The translations under genes and the position numbers were made by a program. Under the pieces are notes generated by a model, which ran no database searches, was not told the DNA's origin, and saw only the letters and a list, made by a program, of their open reading frames with translations. Below are positions 26,565-35,094 of a DNA stretch of 64,000 bases, piece by piece. The stretch is from Streptomyces sp. NP160 (GTDB lineage: Bacteria > Actinomycetota > Actinomycetes > Actinomycetales > Quadrisphaeraceae): positions 47,043 to 111,042 of the forward strand of contig NZ_VDMJ01000041.1 of NCBI RefSeq assembly GCF_006335115.1, in the 5' to 3' direction. Positions within the stretch are counted from its first letter, which is position 1, and every line of letters begins with the position of its first letter.

Positions 26565-28954
26565 GCGGCGCCTGCTGCGGTGAGGACGAGCCCCGCTCCA
26601 CGCCAGTGAGCCAGCGGCGCAGTGAGCGACCCAGCCAGCGCATCCAGCTCACCCTCCAGCCGCAATCTGCACCACCGAGCGGCTCCCTGCAGGCCCAACC
26701 CGCGGACCCAGCCACCACGAGCACCACAACCACCGAACCAGGGTGCGACTGCTGCTCCCCAGCTCCGACACGGGTACGCCTGGATCTCGGGCCGGCCACC
26801 TCCGGTGAAGCAGCCCCCCACCTAACCGACATCGCCGACATCACTGACGGCGCAGACCGCAGAGATCGCCCAGGCCCTGCTGACCTCGATGACTGCTGCG
26901 CCCCCAAGGCCCGCCCTACCGACGCTGAACTTGTCCACGAGGACCTGCCGCCGTGGTGGCGCGAATCGGCGCTGCGCCTGCCGGCGGCCTCGGGGCTCCT
27001 GGTCGCCGCCGCCCTGGTGCTGGACCACCTCGCCGGCGCCCCGACCGCCGCGGCCGTGCTCAACGCCGCCGCCCTGCTGGCGGGAGCGTGGACGTTCATG
27101 CCCGGGGCGCTGCGCCGCCTGGTGCGCGGCCGTCTTGGGGTCGGGCTGCTCATGACGATCGCCGCCGCGGGCGCGGTGGCCCTGGGCCACCTCGGCGAAG
27201 CAGCCGCCCTGGCGTTCCTGTTCTCCATCGCCGAGGCCCTCGAGGACCGCGCCATGGACCGCGCTCAGCACGGCCTGCGGGCTCTGCTCGCCCTAGTCCC
27301 ACCGACCGCACGGGTTGAGCGCCCCGCCCAGCCGACCGGCAGTCCAGGCGAGCACGTAGTGCCCGCCGTGCAGGTGCGCACCGGGGATGTGCTGCTGCTA
27401 GCCGCCGGTGAGCGCGTGGCCACCGACGCCGTCGTCCTGACCGGCCGCTCAGCCCTGGACACCTCCGCGGTCACCGGTGAGTCCATTCCCGTCGCGGTCG
27501 GCCCCGGCGAACCCGTCCCGGCCGGGTCGGTCAACGGCACCGGCACGCTGCGCCTGCGGGCTGTCGCCGATGGGCGGGACAACTCCCTGACCCAGATCGT
27601 GCGCCTGGTGGAGGCAGCCCACGCACGTAAGGGCCAGCGCGCCCGCCTGGCCGACCGCATCGCCCGACCCCTGGTGCCAGCGGTGCTGGCCCTGGCGGCG
27701 CTGGTGGCGCTGTACGGCGTGCTCGTCGGCGAGCCGGAACTGTGGCTGCAGCGGGCTCTGGTGGTGCTGGTGGCGGCCTCCCCCTGCGCGATGGCGATCG
27801 CGGTCCCGGTCACCGTGATCTCTGCGATCGGCGCGGCCAGCAAGCTGGGGGTGGTCATCAAGTCCGGGCAGGCCTTCGAGGACCTCGGCGCGGTGCGCCA
27901 GGTGCACCTGGACAAGACCGGCACCCTGACCCGCGGCACCCCTCAGGTGGTCGCTGTGGCCACCATCTCCCCCGTTGCCGCCAGCACCTCCTACAACATC
28001 TCCAGCAGCGCCTCGGGGACGTCTGCGGACCGGGTGCTGCGAGCGGCCGCTGCTATCGAGGCAGGCAGCACCCACCCCCTGGCTCACGCCCTGCTGACTG
28101 CGGCCACCCTTGAACAGGCAGACAGCGCGACCCTCCCCGACGCCACCGACGTGCACGAGCACCCCGGCCAGGGCATTAGCGGCCACTGGGGCGGCACCGC
28201 GGTGCGGGTGGGCAGCACCCGCTGGATCGACCCCGGTGCCCTGACCGGCGACGTCGAGCAGATGACCGCCGCAGGCATGACCGTCGTCCTCGTCGAGATC
28301 GACGGTCACCTCACCGGCGCCATCGGGGTGCGCGATGAGCTGCGTCCCGAAGCCGCCGAGGCCGTCGCCCTGCTGCGCCAGCAGGGCCTGGCGGTGTCAA
28401 TGCTGACCGGGGACGACGCCCGCACCGCTCACGCCCTGGCATCCCAGGCCGGCATCACCGACGTGCGCGCTGCGCAGACCCCGGCGGACAAGGCCAGCGC
28501 CGTCCACCCCACCGCATCCTCCCGAGGTGGGACGGCGATGGTCGGGGACGGAATCAACGACGCCCCCGCCCTGGCCACTGCCACCGTCGGCATCGCCATG
28601 GGCCTGACCGGCTCGGCCGCCGCGATCGAGTCCGCCGACGTCGCCTTCACCGGCACCGACCTGCGCCTGCTGCCCCGCGCGTTCGCCCACGCCCGCCGCG
28701 GCCGATCGATCATGACCGCGAACATCGCCCTCGCGCTGGCGATCATCGTGGTGCTGGTGCCGCTGGCGCTGTTCGGGGTGCTGGGCCTGGCGGCGGTGGT
28801 GCTCGTCCACGAGGTCGCCGAGGTCATCGTGATCGCCAACGGCGCCCGCGCGGCGCGCCTGCCCCGACGACGCCGCGTGACCCTGGAAGGCGCCGAGGTG
28901 ACCGGCACCGACAACGCAAACCGCCGCGCTGCCAGTGCCACACCCTCTCGTTGA
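26561..28954 (+). CDS. P1B-type metal-exporting ATPase, SPC-motif (CtpG/CadA-like)
   Basis: 797 residues. The membrane metal site is ASPCAMAIAVP near residue 405, a Ser-Pro-Cys version of CPC found in mycobacterial CtpG-type pumps. DKTGT (near 450), the actuator motif TGES and GDGINDAP are intact, so ATP hydrolysis should work. Instead of an HMA domain, the 130-residue N-terminal tail carries three Cys clusters (ACCGE, GCDCCS, DDCCAP) that may hand metal over. Coupling with a CmtR-like gene suggests Cd(II), Pb(II) or Zn(II) export. The C-terminus after the last helix is short and basic. Confidence 0.88.
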   Translation: MSGACCGEDEPRSTPVSQRRSERPSQRIQLTLQPQSAPPSGSLQAQPADPATTSTTTTEPGCDCCSPAPTRVRLDLGPATSGEAAPHLTDIADITDGADRRDRPGPADLDDCCAPKARPTDAELVHEDLPPWWRESALRLPAASGLLVAAALVLDHLAGAPTAAAVLNAAALLAGAWTFMPGALRRLVRGRLGVGLLMTIAAAGAVALGHLGEAAALAFLFSIAEALEDRAMDRAQHGLRALLALVPPTARVERPAQPTGSPGEHVVPAVQVRTGDVLLLAAGERVATDAVVLTGRSALDTSAVTGESIPVAVGPGEPVPAGSVNGTGTLRLRAVADGRDNSLTQIVRLVEAAHARKGQRARLADRIARPLVPAVLALAALVALYGVLVGEPELWLQRALVVLVAASPCAMAIAVPVTVISAIGAASKLGVVIKSGQAFEDLGAVRQVHLDKTGTLTRGTPQVVAVATISPVAASTSYNISSSASGTSADRVLRAAAAIEAGSTHPLAHALLTAATLEQADSATLPDATDVHEHPGQGISGHWGGTAVRVGSTRWIDPGALTGDVEQMTAAGMTVVLVEIDGHLTGAIGVRDELRPEAAEAVALLRQQGLAVSMLTGDDARTAHALASQAGITDVRAAQTPADKASAVHPTASSRGGTAMVGDGINDAPALATATVGIAMGLTGSAAAIESADVAFTGTDLRLLPRAFAHARRGRSIMTANIALALAIIVVLVPLALFGVLGLAAVVLVHEVAEVIVIANGARAARLPRRRRVTLEGAEVTGTDNANRRAASATPSR

Positions 28955-29075
28955 GCCCGGTGCGTCACAGCGACCCACGGCCGGTCGGTGTGCTGTCGCT
29001 CACCGGTGTGACTCGCGCAGCAGCGTGCCCATGCGCGCGGCGGGAGAGCCAGACGGTGGCTGTAGCGTCGAGAGG

Positions 29076-29654
29076 GTGAGTTGCCATCGAGTCGCCGCAG
29101 TCGCGGCATCCGGTGGCACACACGTCGACCTACCAGTCGATCCATCAGTGCGTCTGGCCGTCGCTGTGCACGGGGGCCTGGCCGAGGACGCCCGAGGCGT
29201 GCGACAGGCCCTTCCAGGACGCGTGCTGCTGGCAGGGTTGGCGCTGGTGCTGGCGGTGTTGAGCTTCTGCCTCGCGGGTGCGTACACCGCCGACCACGCC
29301 CGCGATGCCCGGGCCTCCGCGGCCGCGGCGATGGGGGTGCAGCGCAGCCTCGTCGATGCAGCACCAGTTGGCCTGCAGCCGGCGGTGACGGCGGAGATGG
29401 CGGAGACGGCGGCTTCGTCTGCCAGCTCGTCCCCGGAGAGTCACCTCACGGACCCGTCAGTCGGGTCCAGCGTGACTGACGGTGGTCACGACCAGGGCGA
29501 GGACGGCTCACGCGGCGCTCATCAGCACGTCGAGCACGACGTCTTGATGGATGTCGCCCCGCGCGCAGGTGCGCCAGTCAACACCGCCGCCACGATCACT
29601 TCTCGGCAAGCGCCACCGCTGGTGCATGCCCCCATCGTTCTTCCTCCCGATTAA
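29076..29654 (+). CDS. Single-span membrane protein with Ser/His-rich outer part, unknown
   Basis: 192 residues from GTG 29076. A membrane helix (VLLAGLALVLAVLSFCLAGAY) near residue 55 is followed by an Ala/Ser-rich region with scattered His (GGHDQGEDGSRGAHQHVEHD). It resembles the His-rich small membrane proteins at 39164 and 53136 in layout, not clearly in sequence. The frame is open further upstream into the ATPase gene, so the start is uncertain. Confidence 0.5.
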   Translation: MSCHRVAAVAASGGTHVDLPVDPSVRLAVAVHGGLAEDARGVRQALPGRVLLAGLALVLAVLSFCLAGAYTADHARDARASAAAAMGVQRSLVDAAPVGLQPAVTAEMAETAASSASSSPESHLTDPSVGSSVTDGGHDQGEDGSRGAHQHVEHDVLMDVAPRAGAPVNTAATITSRQAPPLVHAPIVLPPD

Positions 29655-29925
29655 CGGCTAGCGCCGGCTAGAGCTGGCTGCCCCCCACGACGCCTCGCAA
29701 GGTGTCGCGTCGCTGTGCCCGTGTGCCCGTGCCCTGACCGATATGGGCCCATCGTCTGGGTCCATCGCCGTGGACTTCGCGTGCGCCACGTGTCTGGGTC
29801 GTCCAGGCACCACCCGTGCAGCTGATCCGAGGGCTTGCCTGGCAGTTCGTCACGTCGGGAGTTGAGGTCAGCGCTGCACCTCCTCCATCTGCGTCCTGGC
29901 TGTTCCCCGTCTGCAAGGAGCTCCC

Positions 29926-30042
29926 ATGTCTGCTCGTACCCGCGCCGTCATCGACTGGCTGAACAGCGCCGGCTTCACCATCGCCGCCACGGCTTTCGGG
30001 CTCCTCTGCCTGTTCCTGGTCGTGTCCTACCTGTTCACCTGA
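29926..30042 (+). CDS. 38-residue single-span membrane peptide
   Basis: ATG 29926 lies seven bases after AAGGAG. The product is basic at first (MSARTRAVIDWL), then one membrane helix to the end (FGLLCLFLVVSYLF). Strong start signal and clean topology argue for a real gene; no family was recognised. It lies 101 bases before the DsbA-like gene and may belong to that operon. Confidence 0.55.
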   Translation: MSARTRAVIDWLNSAGFTIAATAFGLLCLFLVVSYLFT

Positions 30043-30143
30043 CCACTGGACCTTCACCTGACCACTGGACCGCCGAGGCCAGCGCCGAGCGGCGCTGCTG
30101 CCGCTTGGCCCTCCTGCTCCATCACCAGCGAAGGACTTCCGTC

Positions 30144-31037
30144 ATGAACTCTGCGGACAACTCAGCGCCTCGTGGATCGGCGCCCGACCCACAGCCCGAC
30201 GACGTGGGTGCCACCACCGATCCCACGACCCCCGGCTCCCCGACCAAGGCAAAGGGAGGGCCCGGTCCAACCGGGGCATCCACTGCGGCCGGCACAGCTG
30301 CTGCGTCCTCCGCGCATGTGAGGGCCACCAAGGTCGGCAAGGCGCAGGTGCGCCAGGAGGCACGGCCTGCTCGCCCAGCGTCGGCGCGCAGGGCTGTGAG
30401 GTTGTCGGTGTTCGTCGTGGTGGCGCTGGTGGCGGTGCTCGGTGCGGCTCTGCTGGGCAGCCGCTCGGGCGGCGGGCAGGCCGAAGCCGCTGATGTGGTG
30501 CGCCAGGACAGCCACCGCCTGGGCGCGCCGGGCAGCAGCGGGGTCACGCTGACGGAGTTCTTGGACTTCGAGTGCGAGGCGTGTCGAGCTGCCTACCCGC
30601 TGGTGGAGCAGCTGCGGCAGGACTACGCCGGGCGCGTCACCTTCGTGGTCCGCTACTTCCCCATCCCCGGGCACGCCAACTCCACCCCCGCTGCTGTGGC
30701 CGTTCAGGCCGCATCCGAGCAAGGTCAGCTGGAGGCGATGTACCAGCGGATGTACCAGACCCAGGAGCAGTGGGGCGAGCAGCAGCAGCCCACTCCTGAG
30801 GTCTTCCGCGCCATGGCTGTTGAGCTGGGGTTGGACATGGCCGCCTTCGATGCCGCCGTCGCTGATCCGGCCACCGCGGCCAGGGTGGCCTCCGACTTCG
30901 AGGACGGCATCGCCTTGGGGGTGCAGGGCACCCCGACCTTCTTCGTCAACGAGGAGAAGATCCAGCCCGCAACGGAGCAGGAGTTCCGCGCGTTGTTGGA
31001 CCAGGCGCTGGCCGAAGCCGAGGGCGACAACTCGTGA
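30144..31037 (+). CDS. DsbA-like membrane-anchored thiol oxidoreductase
   Basis: 297 residues from ATG 30144, after AAGGA. A Pro/Gly/Thr-rich cytosolic region of about 85 residues precedes one membrane helix (VFVVVALVAVLGAALLG). The outer domain is a DsbA-type thioredoxin fold with active site FECEACRAAYP (C-E-A-C) near residue 150 and the cis-Pro loop GVQGTPTFFVN near 265. It should form or shuffle disulfides outside the membrane. Its stop overlaps the copC start (GTGA), linking it to copper handling and the following TlpA/CcdA pair. Confidence 0.87.
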   Translation: MNSADNSAPRGSAPDPQPDDVGATTDPTTPGSPTKAKGGPGPTGASTAAGTAAASSAHVRATKVGKAQVRQEARPARPASARRAVRLSVFVVVALVAVLGAALLGSRSGGGQAEAADVVRQDSHRLGAPGSSGVTLTEFLDFECEACRAAYPLVEQLRQDYAGRVTFVVRYFPIPGHANSTPAAVAVQAASEQGQLEAMYQRMYQTQEQWGEQQQPTPEVFRAMAVELGLDMAAFDAAVADPATAARVASDFEDGIALGVQGTPTFFVNEEKIQPATEQEFRALLDQALAEAEGDNS

Positions 31038-31786
31038 GGCGGTTCCAGGTCAGCGAGCGCACCTCGATCGGGCCGCTGCTTGTCGCTGCGTTCGTCGCCG
31101 CCGTGGTGCTGCAGGCTCTCGCGCTCACCGTGGCGGGGCCGGCGGCGGCTCATGGGGCGTTGAAGTCGACCTCACCGGCTGAAGGGGAGCAGCTGAGCGT
31201 TGCACCCACGGAGGTGGTGCTGGATTTCAACGAGGTTCCTCTGCCGCTGGGCACGGCGGTGGCCGTCACCGATGCGCAGGGCACGGTGGTCTCCACCGGC
31301 CAGGTCCAGCTGGACCAGCGCCGCCTGACCCAGCCGCTGCAGCCGGGCCTTTCCCCGGGGAACTACCGCATCGCCTGGAGGGCGACGTCGGCGGATGGGC
31401 ATCCGGTCTCCGGGGAGCTGGGCTTCGTCGTCGCGGCCGGTGCTGGTGCTGGTGCTGGTGCTGGTGGCGCATCGTCCGCTGCTGGTGGTGCAGCAGCCGG
31501 TACGGGCACTCCTGATGCTGACGATGGCGCCACCGGTGGCGCACCGAGCGATCCCAGCGCCGGCCCGGCATCGGCTGCGGACGCCTCCGCCTCACCGCAA
31601 GCCGAAAGGCCGCAGGTCTCGGCGACCGCGGGGGTGAACGACGGCGGGGGGATGTCCGGCGGGGCTCTGCTCACCGGTGGTGCTGCCCTGCTGCTCTTGG
31701 TAGCCGTCGCGGTCAGTGTCCTGCGCCGACGGCGGCGCACGGCCTTGACCGAGGAAGCCTCCACTCAAAGATCGCCACAGCGATGA
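31034..31786 (+). CDS. copC: CopC-family copper-binding protein with C-terminal anchor
   Basis: 250 residues from GTG 31034. The signal peptide ends AAA just before HGALKSTSP, leaving the N-terminal His that CopC uses for Cu(II); the second ligand region is TSADGHPVSG near residue 120. A low-complexity Gly/Ala linker follows and one membrane helix (LLTGGAALLLLVAVAVSVL) with a basic tail anchors it, as in actinobacterial YcnJ-type proteins. No CopD domain is fused. It overlaps the next gene, tlpA copy 2, by four bases. Confidence 0.88.
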   Translation: MRRFQVSERTSIGPLLVAAFVAAVVLQALALTVAGPAAAHGALKSTSPAEGEQLSVAPTEVVLDFNEVPLPLGTAVAVTDAQGTVVSTGQVQLDQRRLTQPLQPGLSPGNYRIAWRATSADGHPVSGELGFVVAAGAGAGAGAGGASSAAGGAAAGTGTPDADDGATGGAPSDPSAGPASAADASASPQAERPQVSATAGVNDGGGMSGGALLTGGAALLLLVAVAVSVLRRRRRTALTEEASTQRSPQR

Positions 31787-32613
31787 GGCTCCACCCGGTG
31801 ATGCGGCGCTCAGCTGCCCGGTCAATTGCTCGGTCAGCTGTCTGGTCAGCTGCTGGGCCGGCTGCGCGCCGTGGTCGAGCACCCAAGCAGGCTCGGGTGC
31901 TGTGGGGCGCCGGGCTGGTGGCACTGAGCGTGACGCTCTCAAGCTGCGCCGGCCTCGGGGTCCAAGGGGATGACGGCTCCCAGCAGGGCTTCGTGGCCGG
32001 CGACGGCACCTGGGAACTGGTGGCCGAGACCGACCGCACCGACGCCGTGCAGATCACCGGCCCCGGCAGCGACGGTTCGACGGTCGACGTCAGCGCCCTG
32101 CGCGGACACGTCGTGGTCATCAACGTCTGGTACGCCGCCTGCGCACCCTGCCGCGTGGAGGCTCCCGACCTGGCTGCAGCTGCCCGGGAGTACTCCGAGG
32201 CAGGCGTGCGCTTCGTGGGGATCAACACCCGGGACGGACTCGCAGCAGCGAACACTTTCGAGCGGCAGTTCTCGGTCCCCTATCCCAGCGTGATGGACTC
32301 CGGATCCGGACAGGCCTTGCTCGCGCTGCGCGGGGTGGTACCGCCGTTGGCGGTTCCCACCACGATCGTGCTGGACCGTCAGGGACGTCCCGCTGGACGC
32401 ATCGTGGGGCGCGCTGACCCAGGAGTGCTGCGCGGCATGATCGAGCAGGTAGCGGGTCTGTCCTCTGTGTCGCCTTCCGCTGGAGCTGGTCAGGCACCGA
32501 CGTCGAACGATGCTGCTTCCCGGGCGCCCTCGGCACCGGCTGGCGCTGCGGCGTCGCTGAACGTCGGAGGGCTCGGGGTGGGGCTGCCCATCACCCCGGT
32601 CGGCGTCGGATGA
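31783..32613 (+). CDS. TlpA/ResA-like thioredoxin-fold lipoprotein (copy 2)
   Basis: 276 residues. A long leader with repeated Arg-Ser-Ala units, encoded by near-repeats around 31800-31860, leads to a lipobox (LSVTLSSCAG). The active site is [16 protein letters not shown]. It is closely similar to copy 1 (19661) in the thioredoxin domain but has an added Ser/Ala/Pro-rich tail. Paired with a second CcdA just downstream it repeats the tlpA-ccdA arrangement without resBC, so it may serve copper proteins or oxidase assembly instead of c-type cytochromes. Confidence 0.85.
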   Translation: MRLHPVMRRSAARSIARSAVWSAAGPAARRGRAPKQARVLWGAGLVALSVTLSSCAGLGVQGDDGSQQGFVAGDGTWELVAETDRTDAVQITGPGSDGSTVDVSALRGHVVVINVWYAACAPCRVEAPDLAAAAREYSEAGVRFVGINTRDGLAAANTFERQFSVPYPSVMDSGSGQALLALRGVVPPLAVPTTIVLDRQGRPAGRIVGRADPGVLRGMIEQVAGLSSVSPSAGAGQAPTSNDAASRAPSAPAGAAASLNVGGLGVGLPITPVGVG

Positions 32614-32734
32614 CGAGGCCGCAGCCAGTGCCGATGTGCCGCCGGCACGACAGAGGTGCGTGCGCAGAGGGGTCTTCGCGCGGCGCAGCGGCGGCTCGGT
32701 GCCTCGGCGGGCCCAAGCCCCTGGTGGGGCGGTC

Positions 32735-33505
32735 GTGAGCGTTCCCACGGTGACGGGTCTGGGTTCGCAGTTCGCCCAGAGCGCCTTGAGCGGACCGCTG
32801 CTCGTGGCCTTGACCGTCGCGGGGGTCGCTGGACTGGTGAGTTTCGCCTCGCCCTGCGTGCTGCCTCTGGTGCCGGGCTACCTGAGCTACGTCACGGGTC
32901 TGAGCTCGGTGGCGTTGGAGGACCGGCGCCGCTGGCGCGTCGTGCTCGGTGCTGGACTGTTCGTGCTCGGCTTCGCCGTCGTCTTCATCGGTTTGGGTGC
33001 TGCCTTCGGTGCACTCGGTGAGCAGCTGCAGCGCCATCAGGTGCAGCTCTCGCGCTGGCTGGGGGGCGTCGTCGTGCTCATGGGGCTGGTCTTCCTGGGT
33101 GTGCTGCCCGGATCGGGGCGGCAGGTCTCACTGCGTTGGCGACCGGCGGCTGGCCTGGCGGGCGCTCCGTTGCTGGGGGTGGTCTTCGGGTTGGGGTGGG
33201 CGCCGTGCATCGGTCCGACGCTGTCGGCGGTGCTGAGCTTGGCCACCGATCAGGCCAGTGCGTGGCGAGGGGCTGTGCTGACGGCGGCCTACTGCGCCGG
33301 ACTGGGCGTGCCCTTCTTGGTGGTCGCGCTCTTCGTGGGGCGCAGCCAGCGGCTGCTGATGGTGCTGCGCCGCCACCGCTTGCTGATCTCTCGGGTAGGA
33401 GGGGTCGGCCTGGTGGTGATCGGTGTGCTGCTGTTGACGGGTCTGTGGGGCCGCTGGCTGGCTGAGATGCAAGGAGTCATCGGTGGATTTCAGACGGTGG
33501 TGTGA
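32735..33505 (+). CDS. ccdA: Cytochrome c biogenesis protein CcdA (copy 2)
   Basis: 256 residues from GTG 32735; the frame is open back to 32636, so the start is uncertain. Six membrane segments and both redox Cys motifs ([14 protein letters not shown] and GWAPCIGPTLS) match copy 1 closely. It should supply electrons to TlpA copy 2 and perhaps counteract the DsbA-like oxidase encoded upstream. Confidence 0.88.
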   Translation: MSVPTVTGLGSQFAQSALSGPLLVALTVAGVAGLVSFASPCVLPLVPGYLSYVTGLSSVALEDRRRWRVVLGAGLFVLGFAVVFIGLGAAFGALGEQLQRHQVQLSRWLGGVVVLMGLVFLGVLPGSGRQVSLRWRPAAGLAGAPLLGVVFGLGWAPCIGPTLSAVLSLATDQASAWRGAVLTAAYCAGLGVPFLVVALFVGRSQRLLMVLRRHRLLISRVGGVGLVVIGVLLLTGLWGRWLAEMQGVIGGFQTVV

Positions 33506-33637
33506 GGACGTGGTCAGGCCTGCCTCGGCTGGCCCTGCACGGTGTGCCCTGCTGCATGCGGTGCTCGTGGTGGATGAGGCAGACGCCTGTGCCCCTGCTC
33601 CCAGGCCGCTCGCTCGCACCTGTGGGGCGGGCGCGTG

Positions 33638-34708
33638 ATGGCGCTGGCGTCGGGCGAGGGTGAGCTGCCCGCGGCTGGCCCCTCGCTGCAGACGCTGCTG
33701 AGCCTGACAGCGGGGGGGCTGCACGTGCTGCCCGTCCTGATCAGCGTGGTGGGGCTGGCCTACTTCGCCGGGGCGGTGAAGCTGTGGCGCAGCGGCCGGC
33801 GCTGGTCGGTGTGGGCCACGACGTCCTTCATGGCGGGCTGTGCGCTGGTGCTGGCCGTGACGGTGAGCGGGGTGGAGGTCTACGGCAGCCGCATCTTCTC
33901 CATCTTCATGTTCCAGCAGCTGACGCTGATGATGGCAGCGCCCGTGCTGCTGGTGCTTGGCCGTCCTGGGACGTTGCTGCTCAAGGCGCTGCCGCGGCGC
34001 GGGCGGGCTGCGGTGCTGGGACGGCCGGTGCTCGCCGCAGCGCTGTGGGGGCTGCGCTCCAGGCTCGGGAGGGTGCTGTTGCACCCGGTGGTGTGCCTGC
34101 CGCTGTTCCTGGCGTGCTTCTACGGGATGTACCTGACCGACCTCGCTGGGGTGTTGCTGTCCTCACCTGCCGGGCACACCGCCGCTGAGGTCGCCTTCTT
34201 GGCAGCCGGGGTGCTCTTCACCGTGCCGGTGCTGTCCAATGACCCGCTGCCCGCGGTGCACGCGCCTATGACCCAGGCCGCGGAGGTGCTGCTGGAGGCG
34301 TTCCTGCACGCCTTCTTCGGGGTGATCATCATGATGGCTTCCACGCCGTTGGTTCCCCACTTCGCCGACCCACCGCCCGGATGGGGGGTGGACGTGATGG
34401 CCGACCAAGCCGTGGCGGGGGGTCTGGCGTGGTCCTACGGGGAGATCCCTTCGGTGCTGCTGCTGGTGGTCATCTTCGTGCGGTGGCGGCGCAGCGATGA
34501 GGCTGCGGCATCGGCTCGGGATCGCTACGTCGAGGAGCACGGCGATGCCGAGCTGGAGGCCTACAACGCTCACCTGGCGGCTCTGGCCGCCGGCTCGCCT
34601 GCGCGCCACGACGCGGATGGCAGGACCACCCCGGACCCGAGCTCGAGATCAGGCTCGGAAACAGGCTCGGAAACAGGCTCGGCAACGGGCCCGGGAACGG
34701 GCTCGTGA
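33638..34708 (+). CDS. CtaG-like cytochrome c oxidase assembly / copper protein
   Basis: 356 residues with about seven membrane segments. It fits the caa3-type CtaG family: FMFQQLTLMMAAPVLLVLGRP, then a long loop, FYGMYLTDL, and VPVLSNDPLP; the AFLHAFFGVIIM stretch contains a conserved His. Members help metallate the CuA/CuB oxidase or occur in copper clusters fused to CopD. Here it follows CopC and CcdA genes. The C-terminus is a cytosolic tail ending in Gly-Ser-Glu-Thr repeats encoded by tandem 12-base units near 34655-34705. It overlaps the frame of the next regulator's leader. Confidence 0.8.
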   Translation: MALASGEGELPAAGPSLQTLLSLTAGGLHVLPVLISVVGLAYFAGAVKLWRSGRRWSVWATTSFMAGCALVLAVTVSGVEVYGSRIFSIFMFQQLTLMMAAPVLLVLGRPGTLLLKALPRRGRAAVLGRPVLAAALWGLRSRLGRVLLHPVVCLPLFLACFYGMYLTDLAGVLLSSPAGHTAAEVAFLAAGVLFTVPVLSNDPLPAVHAPMTQAAEVLLEAFLHAFFGVIIMMASTPLVPHFADPPPGWGVDVMADQAVAGGLAWSYGEIPSVLLLVVIFVRWRRSDEAAASARDRYVEEHGDAELEAYNAHLAALAAGSPARHDADGRTTPDPSSRSGSETGSETGSATGPGTGS

Positions 34709-34739
34709 GCCCGGGGGAGGTGCGGCCGGACCTACCGTT

Positions 34740-34759
34740 TGTACATGCGTCGATGTACA
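34740..34759. promoter_or_regulatory. TGTACAT dyad, operator of CmtR-like copy 3
   Basis: TGTACAT (34740-34746) and ATGTACA (34753-34759) are perfect inverted arms around GCGTCG. The second arm contains the likely ATG start, as in copy 2, so repressor binding, transcription start and translation start coincide. Confidence 0.55.
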
Positions 34760-35094
34760 TTTGGCGCGTGCAGGTGGCTACCCATGCCGATGTCCTGGCG
34801 CGCTTCGGCCACGCGCTGTCTGACCCGACCCGGGCCCGGCTGCTGCTGGCCTTGCGCGAAGGTCCCGGGTATCCCACCGAGCTGGCAGCCTCCCTGGGCA
34901 CCTCGCGCCAGAGCCTGTCCAACCACCTGACCTGCCTGCGCGGCTGCGGTCTCGTGGTGGCCACCGCAGAAGGCCGGCGCACGCGCTATGAGCTGGTTGC
35001 CCCCGGTCTCGTGCACGCCCTGGAGGACCTGCTGCGCCTGACCCTGGCCGTGGACCCGCTGGTCTGCGGCTCGACTCCGAAGGAGTGCTGCTGA
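34753..35094 (+). CDS. cmtR: ArsR/SmtB-family metal sensor, CmtR-like (copy 3)
   Basis: 113 residues from ATG 34753; GTG 34768 is the alternative. The winged HTH (SRQSLSNHLTCLRGCGLV) has the CmtR Cys pair four apart, and the tail ends CGSTPKECC. Length and order match CmtR. Its stop overlaps the ATG of the CDF exporter gene (TGATG), so it should control that exporter in response to Cd, Pb or Zn. Confidence 0.88.
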   Translation: MYIWRVQVATHADVLARFGHALSDPTRARLLLALREGPGYPTELAASLGTSRQSLSNHLTCLRGCGLVVATAEGRRTRYELVAPGLVHALEDLLRLTLAVDPLVCGSTPKECC

